A DNA stretch of 64,000 bases, from the NCBI GenBank assembly GCA_963792025.1, contig CAWBUS010000001.1, positions 124,001 to 188,000 of the forward strand, in the 5' to 3' direction. Of this stretch, positions 34,836-42,941 are shown piece after piece. Origin of the DNA: Ginsengibacter sp963792025. Its GTDB lineage: Bacteria > Bacteroidota > Bacteroidia > Chitinophagales > Chitinophagaceae. Under the pieces are notes generated by a model. That model was not told the DNA's origin and searched no databases. It saw nothing but the letters and a program-made list of their open reading frames with translations. Made by a program: the position numbers and the translations under genes. Numbering within the stretch: the stretch's first letter is position 1; each line of letters starts with the position of its first letter.

Positions 34836-36485
34836 TTATCCATTCATTGAAGTAAGAAACTCCATATTATCCTTGGTTCCTTTCATATTTTTCATCAAAA
34901 TATTAATTGCTTCTTCAGGATTCATATCTGCCATGTGATTTCGAAGAACCCACATACGTTGCAATACTTCTTTATCGAGTAATAGATCATCGCGTCTTGT
35001 GGATGATGCAACAATATCAATAGCAGGGAAAATTCTGCGGTTTGACAACCTGCGATCCAATTGCAATTCCATATTACCTGTTCCTTTAAATTCTTCAAAA
35101 ATAACTTCATCCATTTTGCTGCCTGTATCAACTAAAGCTGTTGCTATTATAGTGAGAGACCCACCAAATTCAATTTTACGTGCCGCACCAAAGAATTGCT
35201 TAGGCTTTTGCATGGCATTAGCTTCAACACCACCTGACAAAACCTTGCCGCTGGCCGGAGAAACGGTATTATGAGCACGTGCAAGCCTTGTAATACTATC
35301 CAGTAAAATAACAACATCGTGACCACATTCCACCAGGCGTTTAGCCTTTTGCAACGCCATTGTGCTTACTTTCACATGTTTTTCAGCAGGTTCATCAAAA
35401 GTTGATGCAATTACTTCTGCTCTCACACTGCGTTCCATATCGGTAACTTCCTCAGGTCTTTCATCTACCAAAACAATCATTAGATAACACTCGGGGTGAT
35501 TTGCTGCAATCGCATTGGCAATTTCTTTCAACAACATTGTTTTACCAGTTTTTGGCTGGGCAACGATAAGCCCTCTTTGTCCCTTCCCAATTGGTGTAAA
35601 CAAATCAATTATCCTTGTTGAAAGATTGGTTGGTGTTAAAAACAAATTTAATTTTTCAAATGGAAAGAGAGGAGTCAAGTAATCAAAAGGCACCCTGTCG
35701 CGAACTTCATCCGGCCCTTTGCCATTTATGGTTTCAACTTTTAATAAAGCAAAATATTTTTCACCTTCTTTTGGTGGGCGAACAGACCCATACACGGTAT
35801 CACCGGTTTTTAATCCAAATAATTTTATTTGAGATGGTGAAACATATATATCATCTGGCGAAGAAAGGTAGTTGTAGTCACTACTTCTCAAAAAACCATA
35901 GCCATCCGGCATCATTTCCAAAACACCCTCGGCTAAAATAACTCCATCAAATTCGATATTAAATGCGGGTTCTTTCTTATGAGGGAAGCCTTTTTGTTGA
36001 TTTTGAAACCCGTTATTTAATGGCGGTTCCATTATCTCTTCTTCATTTTCATCATTCAACAATTCTACAAGGCCGGGCGCAATAGATTTTGGATCTGAAA
36101 GTTCTTCTATTATTTTTTTAGCAGGCCGGGGTTCATTAACTGTCTCAGATTCTTCATCCTTGTGCTTTTTTACCGGCTTTTTCTTCTCATCGGCCTTCTT
36201 ATGCTTCGCTTCTTTGGCTGCATCTTCAACAATATCTTCAATGGGAGATTCCTCTTTTGCTGCTTTATCTGGAGTTGCTTTAACTATCCTTTTCCTCTTA
36301 GGCTTTTCAGCCTTTTCGGACTCTGTGGAGGTTTTTTCAGTGTTATTCATTACTGATTGTTTGTCAAGAATTTTATAAATTAATTCCTGTTTTTCTAATG
36401 TTTTTGCGTCGGAAATATTTTGTTGTTCAGCTATATCGAGCAACTCCGGAACGAGCATATCGTTCAGTTGTAAAATGTCATACAT
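34836..36485 (-). CDS. rho: Transcription termination factor Rho
   Basis: A 549-residue hexameric RNA helicase. The N-terminal Rho domain covers residues 1-45 (LNDMLVPELLDIAEQQNI). A Lys/Glu/Pro-rich low-complexity insert lies at about residues 50-175. The RNA-binding cold-shock-like domain follows (GVLEMMPDGYGFLR to about residue 250). The ATPase core has Walker A QPKTGKT near residues 310-316, VDERPEEVTDM and LLDSITRLARAHNTV. The insert makes it about 130 residues longer than the E. coli protein (419). Such inserts occur in Bacteroidota and other lineages. It is divergent from asnS. Confidence 0.96.
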   Translation of the reverse strand: MYDILQLNDMLVPELLDIAEQQNISDAKTLEKQELIYKILDKQSVMNNTEKTSTESEKAEKPKRKRIVKATPDKAAKEESPIEDIVEDAAKEAKHKKADEKKKPVKKHKDEESETVNEPRPAKKIIEELSDPKSIAPGLVELLNDENEEEIMEPPLNNGFQNQQKGFPHKKEPAFNIEFDGVILAEGVLEMMPDGYGFLRSSDYNYLSSPDDIYVSPSQIKLFGLKTGDTVYGSVRPPKEGEKYFALLKVETINGKGPDEVRDRVPFDYLTPLFPFEKLNLFLTPTNLSTRIIDLFTPIGKGQRGLIVAQPKTGKTMLLKEIANAIAANHPECYLMIVLVDERPEEVTDMERSVRAEVIASTFDEPAEKHVKVSTMALQKAKRLVECGHDVVILLDSITRLARAHNTVSPASGKVLSGGVEANAMQKPKQFFGAARKIEFGGSLTIIATALVDTGSKMDEVIFEEFKGTGNMELQLDRRLSNRRIFPAIDIVASSTRRDDLLLDKEVLQRMWVLRNHMADMNPEEAINILMKNMKGTKDNMEFLTSMNG

Positions 36486-36746
36486 AAAGAGACGTGTAGA
36501 TTAATAATCAAACGAGCCTGAAAATTGCAAAATCTAAATTTTGATGATTTATTATGGAATGGATTCTATTAAAAAGTATTATCGAGGAGACCGTAGCAAA
36601 GAAGTACCAGTCAGCTTTCTTCTGCAATAATACAGCAAATTTCTAAAAAAAAAGAAAAATATTATTAAATTATAAATTCTATACCGATGCCGTTACACCA
36701 ATATATTCAAATCAAGACAATTGCATTAAGTACCGGAATTTTCTCT

Positions 36747-36777
36747 CTTGAATCTATTTGGCGTTATTTTATATTTG
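36747..36777 (+). promoter_or_regulatory. Probable promoter of asnS
   Basis: TTG at 36748-36750 is followed after 19 bp by TATATTTG (36770-36777), a good match to the Bacteroidota consensus. The transcript would start about 15 nt before the ATG at 36797. The rest of the 311-bp rho-asnS gap is AT-rich and shows no other clear signal. Confidence 0.6.
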
Positions 36778-36796
36778 CAACAATTCAAAATAAGAA

Positions 36797-38236
36797 ATGT
36801 TTAACAACAGGATAAGAATAAAGAAAATTTTAAGTGGTGATTTGATAAATCATACCATAACTACTATGGGCTGGGTTCGAACTTTCAGGAATAACCAGTT
36901 TATCGCCTTAAACGATGGAAGCACAAATAATAACCTACAGGTTGTTGCAGGGTTAGGCAAATTTGAGGATGATTTATTGAAAAGAATTACTACCGGCGCT
37001 GCACTAAAGGTAACGGGAGAAATTTTGGCCTCACCGGGGAAGGGACAAAAATTTGAGCTAAAGGCAAACAATATTGAAATTTTAGGAGACAGTGATGCAG
37101 AGAGATTTCCTTTACAGCCCAAAAAACACAGTCTTGAATTTTTGAGAGAAATTGCTCATCTGCGTTTTCGTACTAATACTTTTGGTTCGGTTTTTCGGAT
37201 TAGACATTCACTGGCTTTTGCTATTCACAAATTCTTTAATGACAAAGATTTCGTTTATCTGCATACCCCAATTATTACCGCATCTGACGCTGAAGGCGCT
37301 GGCGAAACTTTTCATGTCACAAATTTTGATCTTTTAAGTCCTTCAAAAAACGAAGATGGTTCGATAAATTATAAAGATGATTTTTTTGGCCGTGCAACAA
37401 ATCTCACTGTAAGCGGGCAACTTGAAGCAGAACTCGGAGCATTGGCATTATCTGACGTGTATACATTTGGCCCGACTTTCCGCGCTGAGAATTCCAATAC
37501 CGCTCGCCATCTTGCTGAGTTTTGGATGATAGAACCCGAAATGGCTTTTAGTGACCTGGAAGATGATATAAATCTTGCCGAAGAATTTATAAAATATATT
37601 ATTAAATATGCCTTGGAAAACAATCGAGAAGACCTGGATTTTCTTGCGGCACGTCTCTTTGAAGAAGAAAAGCAAAAGCCACAAAATGATCGCAGCGAAA
37701 TGGGTCTTATAGAAAAACTTGAGTTTGTAACTAATAATAAATTCGAGAGAATTACTTACACCGAAGCAATCGAAATATTAAGAGAATCGAATCATAATAA
37801 GAAGAAAAAGTTCCAGTATATAATTGATAAATGGGGCGTGGATCTACAAAGTGAGCACGAGAGATATTTAGTGGAAAAGCATTTTAAAAAACCGGTTATA
37901 TTAACCAATTACCCAAAAGAAATTAAGGCTTTCTACATGCGGCAAAATGACGATGGAAAAACTGTTGCAGCTATGGATATCCTGGCACCCGGCATCGGTG
38001 AAATTGTAGGCGGATCTCAAAGAGAAGAAAGGCTGGACAAGTTGGAAAACCGCATGAGGGAAATGAATATACCTGCAGAAGAGTTATATTGGTATCTCGA
38101 TACACGAAAATTTGGCTCCTGTCCTCATGCTGGCTTCGGTTTAGGCTTTGAACGCCTCGTTCAGTTCGTAACCGGCATGACTAATATACGCGACGTTATT
38201 CCATTTCCAAGGTTTCCAAAAAATGCGGATTTCTAA
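36797..38236 (+). CDS. asnS: Asparaginyl-tRNA synthetase
   Basis: A 479-residue class IIb synthetase. The N-terminal OB-fold (TTMGWVRTFRNNQFIALNDGS) binds the anticodon. The catalytic domain shows motif 2 FGPTFRAENSNTARHLAEFWMIEPEMAF and motif 3 at the C-terminus (FGSCPHAGFGLGFERLVQFVTGM), which includes the ATP-binding arginine. The C-terminal FPRFPKNADF is typical of AsnS and distinguishes it from AspS. Confidence 0.96.
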   Translation: MFNNRIRIKKILSGDLINHTITTMGWVRTFRNNQFIALNDGSTNNNLQVVAGLGKFEDDLLKRITTGAALKVTGEILASPGKGQKFELKANNIEILGDSDAERFPLQPKKHSLEFLREIAHLRFRTNTFGSVFRIRHSLAFAIHKFFNDKDFVYLHTPIITASDAEGAGETFHVTNFDLLSPSKNEDGSINYKDDFFGRATNLTVSGQLEAELGALALSDVYTFGPTFRAENSNTARHLAEFWMIEPEMAFSDLEDDINLAEEFIKYIIKYALENNREDLDFLAARLFEEEKQKPQNDRSEMGLIEKLEFVTNNKFERITYTEAIEILRESNHNKKKKFQYIIDKWGVDLQSEHERYLVEKHFKKPVILTNYPKEIKAFYMRQNDDGKTVAAMDILAPGIGEIVGGSQREERLDKLENRMREMNIPAEELYWYLDTRKFGSCPHAGFGLGFERLVQFVTGMTNIRDVIPFPRFPKNADF

Positions 38237-38246
38237 TTGAAAAGAG

Positions 38247-39305
38247 TTATTGTTTTTGAAAAAATGAATGAATTCGGGTTCCAACATTTTCTCTAATATT
38301 TTCGTAGAAGAGGTTATAATCTGCAATGTGATAGTTTTTGATTCTAAGAAATATACTTCCAAAAAATTTGGGTTTGTTTACCCATAGTACATTGCCGTGA
38401 ATTTGAGCATGAACTAATCCAGGAATTATTTTATTGAAGTTTCTGAGCATTCCTCCTTCATTTAATTGAGCAGGTGCACGAGCTGTATCCATTGTCCAGG
38501 TAAGAGGATTAATAACATAAGCTTTGATGTTTTCCTGGTTAATATACGGTGCCGTATAACCCTCCTTAAATGTTCTCCAACTTATAAAGCAACCGGTAGC
38601 AGTAGAATCAGTGCATGGTTTAAGTTCAGAAAAATAATTAGTAAACACCGGCAGTCCGATAATGTATGCACAAACCAATTGTTTTTGCAGCGGCTTGCCT
38701 TCAAAAAATTCTTTTAATAGTCTGCCGGCATGTAAGGTTCCCTGGCTATGGGAGGCGATAATAATTGGCCTGCCATGGTTGTAATTTTTCAAATAATAAA
38801 TAAATGCCGCTCTTACATCTGAATAAGCAGTGTCGAGCGCAGCTTCGCCTTTTTGTTTATCTTTTGTATAAAATGCTTCAAGGTTAGCCTGTCTGTAACG
38901 TGGCGCAAACACCCTGCAAGATCTATTGAATACACTTGCCTGGTAAAGAATTGATTTATCATCTGTCTTCTTATTAATTTCCTTGTTATCAATATCTGCA
39001 TTCCACCCCATTGGCATTTTTGTATCAGTATAAGAAGTTGGATAAATGAAGAAAACATCGGCCAGGGTATCTTTACTTTCTCTCTTCAATGGAGAGGGAA
39101 CATTCTCCGATGGATCATATTTATCCGGATTTGCTGCCCAATAATTTAGATTGCTGTAATCGGGTATGCCGCTCTCGCTTTTGAAATCATAACTAACAGA
39201 ACTTATATACTTTTGCGTCGAGCAAGAAGGCAAATAAATTACAGATATAAATAAAATAGTGCCTGGTAAAAATCTGAATAAAAAATTTCTTTTGTAATTT
39301 GTCAT
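38247..39305 (-). CDS. DUF3089 lipoprotein, alpha/beta-hydrolase fold
   Basis: The ATG at 39305 is chosen because it starts a lipoprotein signal (MTNYKRNFLFRFLPGTILFI, lipobox LPSC). The longer frame adds 29 unlikely residues and overlaps the divergent gene. The mature protein has the DUF3089 pattern: DVFFIYPTSY, FAPRYRQANLEAFY and the nucleophile elbow ASHSQGTLHAGRLLKEFF. Serine of HSQG is the probable nucleophile. The substrate is unknown; a membrane-anchored esterase is likely. A promoter abuts the start codon (39309-39338). Confidence 0.78.
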   Translation of the reverse strand: MTNYKRNFLFRFLPGTILFISVIYLPSCSTQKYISSVSYDFKSESGIPDYSNLNYWAANPDKYDPSENVPSPLKRESKDTLADVFFIYPTSYTDTKMPMGWNADIDNKEINKKTDDKSILYQASVFNRSCRVFAPRYRQANLEAFYTKDKQKGEAALDTAYSDVRAAFIYYLKNYNHGRPIIIASHSQGTLHAGRLLKEFFEGKPLQKQLVCAYIIGLPVFTNYFSELKPCTDSTATGCFISWRTFKEGYTAPYINQENIKAYVINPLTWTMDTARAPAQLNEGGMLRNFNKIIPGLVHAQIHGNVLWVNKPKFFGSIFLRIKNYHIADYNLFYENIRENVGTRIHSFFQKQ

Positions 39306-39308
39306 GCT

Positions 39309-39338
39309 CAAAGCTACATTCACAAGTTTAAATGCAAA
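39309..39338 (-). promoter_or_regulatory. Probable promoter of the DUF3089 gene, likely leaderless
   Basis: On the minus strand, TTTG (39335-39338) lies 18 bp before TAGCTTTG (39309-39316). The start codon at 39305 is only 4 nt further, so the transcript would begin at or next to the ATG. Confidence 0.5.
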
Positions 39339-39348
39339 TAATAAGCTT

Positions 39349-40293
39349 ATGACAATCCCTGTTGTTGATTTGAATGATTTTGTCAAAGTCACTTCTGAAG
39401 AAAAATCAGCCTTTGTTCAAAAGCTTGGTAAGGCTTATGAAGAAGTTGGGTTTGTAGCTGTAAAAAATCATGGCATACCCGCAGACCTTATTGCCGATCT
39501 ATACAAGTACGTACAACAATTTTTTTCTCTTCCTTCTGAAATGAAAAAGAAATTTGAGGATCCTGAGTTAGCCGGTCAACGTGGTTATACTTCATTTGGA
39601 AAGGAACATGCGAAAGGAAGCGACGCCCCGGACCTAAAAGAATTTTTCCAATATGGTCAAATTGTTCCTGACAATCATAATCTAAAACCACAATACCCGG
39701 ACAATGTAAAAGTTGATGAGATTCCAGGATTTAATGAAACTTTTTTTAAGGCTTATCGGGCTTTTGAAAAATCAGGAAAATCGCTTTTGCAGGCTATTGC
39801 ATTATACTTAAATCTTAATGAAGATTATTTTGATGATTTTGTAGAAGAAGGGAATTCAATAGTTCGTGCTATACATTACCCACCAATTATTTCAGAACCA
39901 AAAAGTGCAATTCGGGCCGAGCAACATGAGGATATAAATCTCATAACCCTACTTGTTGGGGCTTCGGCTGATGGCTTGCAAATTCTTACTAAAAAGAATG
40001 AATGGGTAAACGTTACTTCTCTTCCGGACCAGATCGTTGTAAATGTGGGCGATATGTTGCAGCGCCTCACAAATAACAAATTAAGAAGCACTACACACCG
40101 TGTCGTAAATCCTCCAAGAGAACTTTGGCATACCTCGCGGTTTTCAATTCCTTTTTTTCTTCACCCAAAATCGGCTATGAGCCTGGCGGCGCTTAAAAGC
40201 TGTGTTGATTCAACCCATTTAAAAGTGTATAACGATATTACAGCAGGGGAATACCTTGACGAAAGGTTAAGAGAAATTGGGCTAAAAAAATAA
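39349..40293 (+). CDS. 2-oxoglutarate/Fe(II)-dependent oxygenase, isopenicillin N synthase-like
   Basis: About 314 residues. The N-terminal DIOX_N region reads IPVVDLNDFVKV, then AYEEVGFVAVKNHGI. The C-terminal jelly-roll has the iron ligands His and Asp in AEQHEDINLITLLVG and His in TTHRVVNP, and the 2-oxoglutarate-binding RFSIPFF. Family members hydroxylate, desaturate or cyclise small molecules; the substrate here is unknown. The ATG at 39349 is preferred to 39304 because it starts the conserved N-terminus and leaves room for the divergent promoter. Confidence 0.85.
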   Translation: MTIPVVDLNDFVKVTSEEKSAFVQKLGKAYEEVGFVAVKNHGIPADLIADLYKYVQQFFSLPSEMKKKFEDPELAGQRGYTSFGKEHAKGSDAPDLKEFFQYGQIVPDNHNLKPQYPDNVKVDEIPGFNETFFKAYRAFEKSGKSLLQAIALYLNLNEDYFDDFVEEGNSIVRAIHYPPIISEPKSAIRAEQHEDINLITLLVGASADGLQILTKKNEWVNVTSLPDQIVVNVGDMLQRLTNNKLRSTTHRVVNPPRELWHTSRFSIPFFLHPKSAMSLAALKSCVDSTHLKVYNDITAGEYLDERLREIGLKK

Positions 40294-40353
40294 AAATATA
40301 TTTCCATTAAGTAAGATTAAAAGCACATAATTCAAAGTTTATAGAATTTATAT

Positions 40354-41574
40354 ATGGTATTGTTCAGGCATGTTCCCTATCTAAAGGCTGTTTTTTTTTA
40401 TACAATTTCTGCCTTTGGCGGGCCGCAGGGGCATTTCGGAATGATGATGAAAACATTTGTTGAACGGAGGCGTGATATTACAAAGGAAGAATTAATGGAA
40501 TATCTTGCTTTTTGCCAATTATTACCAGGAGCAACTTCAACACAAACTATTACTTTAATTGGCTATAAACGTGGTGGAGTGCCCTTGGCAGTCCTAACGC
40601 TAATAATTTGGATATTACCGGCCAGTATCATTATGGGCTGCTTCTCATTTCTGGTTCAATATGTAAACACTTATCATGTAACTCTAAATATATTTTCTTA
40701 TGTGCAACCTATGGCCGTTGGTTTTATCGCTTTTGCTGCATTAAGGATGTACAAGATATCAATCAAAAGCCCCATCACATTTATAATAATGCTGGTGGGA
40801 CTATTCGCAACTTACTTATTGTTTAAAACTCCGTGGGTATTTCCCATACTTATTATACTTGGGGGGGTCGTCACAAATTTTAGTGACAAGAGGATTCCGG
40901 AAAAAGAAAATATAAGGCCAAAGCAAATAAAATGGACCAATATATGGTTGTTTGTTCTTCTATTCCTGATTGTTGGTTTTCTAAGTGAAGCGGCACGCAG
41001 GCACAATTGGCAGGATAAAAGAGCTTTTAATCTTACAGAGAATGTCTATCGATTTGGAAGCCTCGTTTTTGGCGGAGGCGATGTTCTTATGCCAATGATG
41101 TATGAGCAATATGTTGTAAGAAAAAAAACCCAGTATTTAACAAAAGAACAATACCTGACGGGATGGGGTTTAGTGAGAGCCATACCGGGCCCGGTATTTT
41201 CAGTTGCGTCTTACACGGGGGGCATGGTTTTAAAGGATAGTGGCAAATATATGCAACTGTTAGGTTGCATAATAGGGTGCGTTGGAATTTTTCTGCCAAG
41301 CGCCTTGCTCGTTTTATTTTTCTACCCGGTCTGGCATAATCTAAAAAAGTACGTTATAGTTTTCAGAGCCCTTGAAGGTATTAATGCAGTTGTAGTGGGA
41401 ATAATGGGCGCCGCTTTTTTGTATCTCTTAAAGGATATTTCGATCACAGCATTAAACACGGTAAGTTTTGTAAATATCTTTGTGATTATAGGCACCTTCC
41501 TGTTACTCAATTTTACAAAAATTCGGTCTCCGTATATTGTAATGGGCTGTTTGCTTCTTGGGTTGATCATATAG
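40354..41574 (+). CDS. chrA: Chromate transporter ChrA family protein
   Basis: A 406-residue membrane protein with two homologous chromate-transport halves. The first holds AFGGPQGHFGMMMKTFVERR and CQLLPGATSTQTITLIGYKRGG. The second starts near residue 225 with YRFGSLVFGGGDVLMPMMYEQ, TGWGLVRAIPGPVFSVASYTGG. About ten hydrophobic helices are visible. ChrA exports chromate, but many family members in non-resistant bacteria have untested substrates. It is convergent with nadD, with 3 bp between the stops. Confidence 0.88.
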   Translation: MVLFRHVPYLKAVFFYTISAFGGPQGHFGMMMKTFVERRRDITKEELMEYLAFCQLLPGATSTQTITLIGYKRGGVPLAVLTLIIWILPASIIMGCFSFLVQYVNTYHVTLNIFSYVQPMAVGFIAFAALRMYKISIKSPITFIIMLVGLFATYLLFKTPWVFPILIILGGVVTNFSDKRIPEKENIRPKQIKWTNIWLFVLLFLIVGFLSEAARRHNWQDKRAFNLTENVYRFGSLVFGGGDVLMPMMYEQYVVRKKTQYLTKEQYLTGWGLVRAIPGPVFSVASYTGGMVLKDSGKYMQLLGCIIGCVGIFLPSALLVLFFYPVWHNLKKYVIVFRALEGINAVVVGIMGAAFLYLLKDISITALNTVSFVNIFVIIGTFLLLNFTKIRSPYIVMGCLLLGLII

Positions 41575-41577
41575 ATA

Positions 41578-42147
41578 TTAACCATAATACTGGTGTTTTT
41601 CGATTTCTTCTTTTACTACATCCGGCACCAGAAACTTTATTGATTTCTTCGATTGGATTAACTCGCGTATACGCGTACTCGATATTTCAAGTAGCGGCGC
41701 CTGAAGTATTGTGACTTTGGCGTCAGACATTTCTTTTACTTTAAACCCGGGCCGTTCATAAACATATATTTCGTAGTTTTTTAAAAGCATTTCATAATTT
41801 TTCCACCTTTTAATATTAGTGAAACTATCACTACCCATAATTATTGAAAACGAATTTTCTGGATATTTTTCGGTGAGATACGTCATTGTGTCAATGGTAT
41901 AGGAAGGTTTTGGGAGTTTAAACTCCACGTTAGAGGTGCGCAATTTTTTTTCGCCATCAATACTCAGGTCTATTAAATGTTTGCGGTGATGTTCATTTAA
42001 CAACGTTCCTTCTTTTTTAAGAGGATTTTGAGGAGAAATTACAAACCAAATTTGATCTAAGTCGCAATTGTTCGCTACGTAGCTGGCCATAATTAAATGC
42101 CCTACATGTATAGGATTAAATGAGCCAAAATACAAGCCGATATTCAA
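41578..42147 (-). CDS. nadD: Nicotinate-nucleotide adenylyltransferase
   Basis: A 189-residue enzyme that adenylates nicotinate mononucleotide in NAD synthesis. The N-terminal nucleotide-binding motif FGSFNPIHVGHL and the C-terminal ISSTRIRELIQS are the family signatures, and MGSDSFTNIKRWKNYE lies between them. It is 19 bp downstream of feoA on the same strand. nadA, pnuC and a nadR-like gene elsewhere in the window serve the same cofactor. Confidence 0.94.
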   Translation of the reverse strand: MNIGLYFGSFNPIHVGHLIMASYVANNCDLDQIWFVISPQNPLKKEGTLLNEHHRKHLIDLSIDGEKKLRTSNVEFKLPKPSYTIDTMTYLTEKYPENSFSIIMGSDSFTNIKRWKNYEMLLKNYEIYVYERPGFKVKEMSDAKVTILQAPLLEISSTRIRELIQSKKSIKFLVPDVVKEEIEKHQYYG

Positions 42148-42166
42148 CAGATTATATTTTTATTTA

Positions 42167-42388
42167 CTAAAGAAGCTCTACATTAATTTTTTCTGCCTCA
42201 TCGAGTCGAAGACTCAAAGAATAGCCGGAAACCATAATATATATCGGATCTCCGAAGGGAGCTTTTTTCCAAACGATAATTTCTTCTTCGGGAAGGCAGC
42301 CCATTTCCATTAACTTAAGAATTATTTCATCATTTTCAAATGACTTAATTTTTACTTTTGTACCTGTTTTTACCTCCGCTAAATTCAT
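42167..42388 (-). CDS. feoA: FeoA-domain protein
   Basis: A 73-residue SH3-like cytosolic protein (GTKVKIKSFENDEIILKLMEMGCLPEEEI, ending YSLSLRLDEAEKINVEL) of the FeoA family, which assists FeoB. It is not next to feoB, which lies about 14 kb away on the same strand. It is instead paired with nadD and divergent from ybeY. Confidence 0.88.
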   Translation of the reverse strand: MNLAEVKTGTKVKIKSFENDEIILKLMEMGCLPEEEIIVWKKAPFGDPIYIMVSGYSLSLRLDEAEKINVELL

Positions 42389-42457
42389 ACTAATAATCTT
42401 GAGGTAAATATATCATTCATCTTTTGTACTTTTTTTCGATTTTAGAAATACTACGCA

Positions 42458-42886
42458 TTGAGAACAATTAACTTTAGCAATAATGATATCTCCCCACGTA
42501 TTAAAGATAAAAAGGAATTAAAACTCTTTCTTATGTCGATTTTCGCAAATGAGAATATCGAATTCAAATGCGTTTCTTATATTTTTTGTCGGGATGCATT
42601 TTTATTGAACCTTAATAAAAACTACCTGCACCATAATACCTATACCGACATTATCACTTTTACTTTATCTGGTAGACTAACACCGATCACGGCTGAAATA
42701 TACATTAGCGTTGAACGGGTTCGGGAAAATTCAATTTCATTAAAAGTTCATTACCAGGAAGAACTTCTCCGCGTTATGATTCACGGCATTTTACACCTAT
42801 GTGGATATGCGGATCATTCTGTTGAAGAAAAGAAACTTATGCGACAGAGAGAGAATTTTTACCTTTCAAGATACCGTTTCACGTGA
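42458..42886 (+). CDS. ybeY: rRNA maturation endoribonuclease YbeY
   Basis: A 142-residue metal-dependent RNase involved in 16S rRNA 3'-end maturation and ribosome quality control. The zinc motif HGILHLCGYADH begins at His109. The residues TYTDIITFTL before it are also conserved. It uses a TTG start (42458), since no ATG precedes the conserved part. Its last codons and TGA stop lie inside the first parS-like palindrome. Confidence 0.9.
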   Translation: MRTINFSNNDISPRIKDKKELKLFLMSIFANENIEFKCVSYIFCRDAFLLNLNKNYLHHNTYTDIITFTLSGRLTPITAEIYISVERVRENSISLKVHYQEELLRVMIHGILHLCGYADHSVEEKKLMRQRENFYLSRYRFT

Positions 42887-42903
42887 AACGTTCCACGTGG
42901 AAC
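42876..42903. other. Tandem pair of parS-like centromere sites
   Basis: Two perfect 14-bp palindromes abut with no gap: GTTTCACGTGAAAC (42876-42889) and GTTCCACGTGGAAC (42890-42903). The first equals the inner 14 bases of the chromosomal ParB-binding parS consensus TGTTTCACGTGAAACA. The second is a symmetric variant. Such sites are bound by ParB and loaded with SMC near replication origins. They overlap the ybeY stop codon and end 38 bp before the mnmG start. Confidence 0.88.
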
Positions 42904-42929
42904 AAATCTTTCGCTTATTTCAAATTGGG

Positions 42930-42937
42930 TAAATTTG
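42930..42937 (+). promoter_or_regulatory. -7 promoter element before mnmG
   Basis: TAAATTTG fits TAnnTTTG and ends 4 nt before the mnmG ATG, which would give a leaderless or near-leaderless mRNA. The -33 element (around 42907-42912) is poor. Confidence 0.4.
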
Positions 42938-42941
42938 CCAA

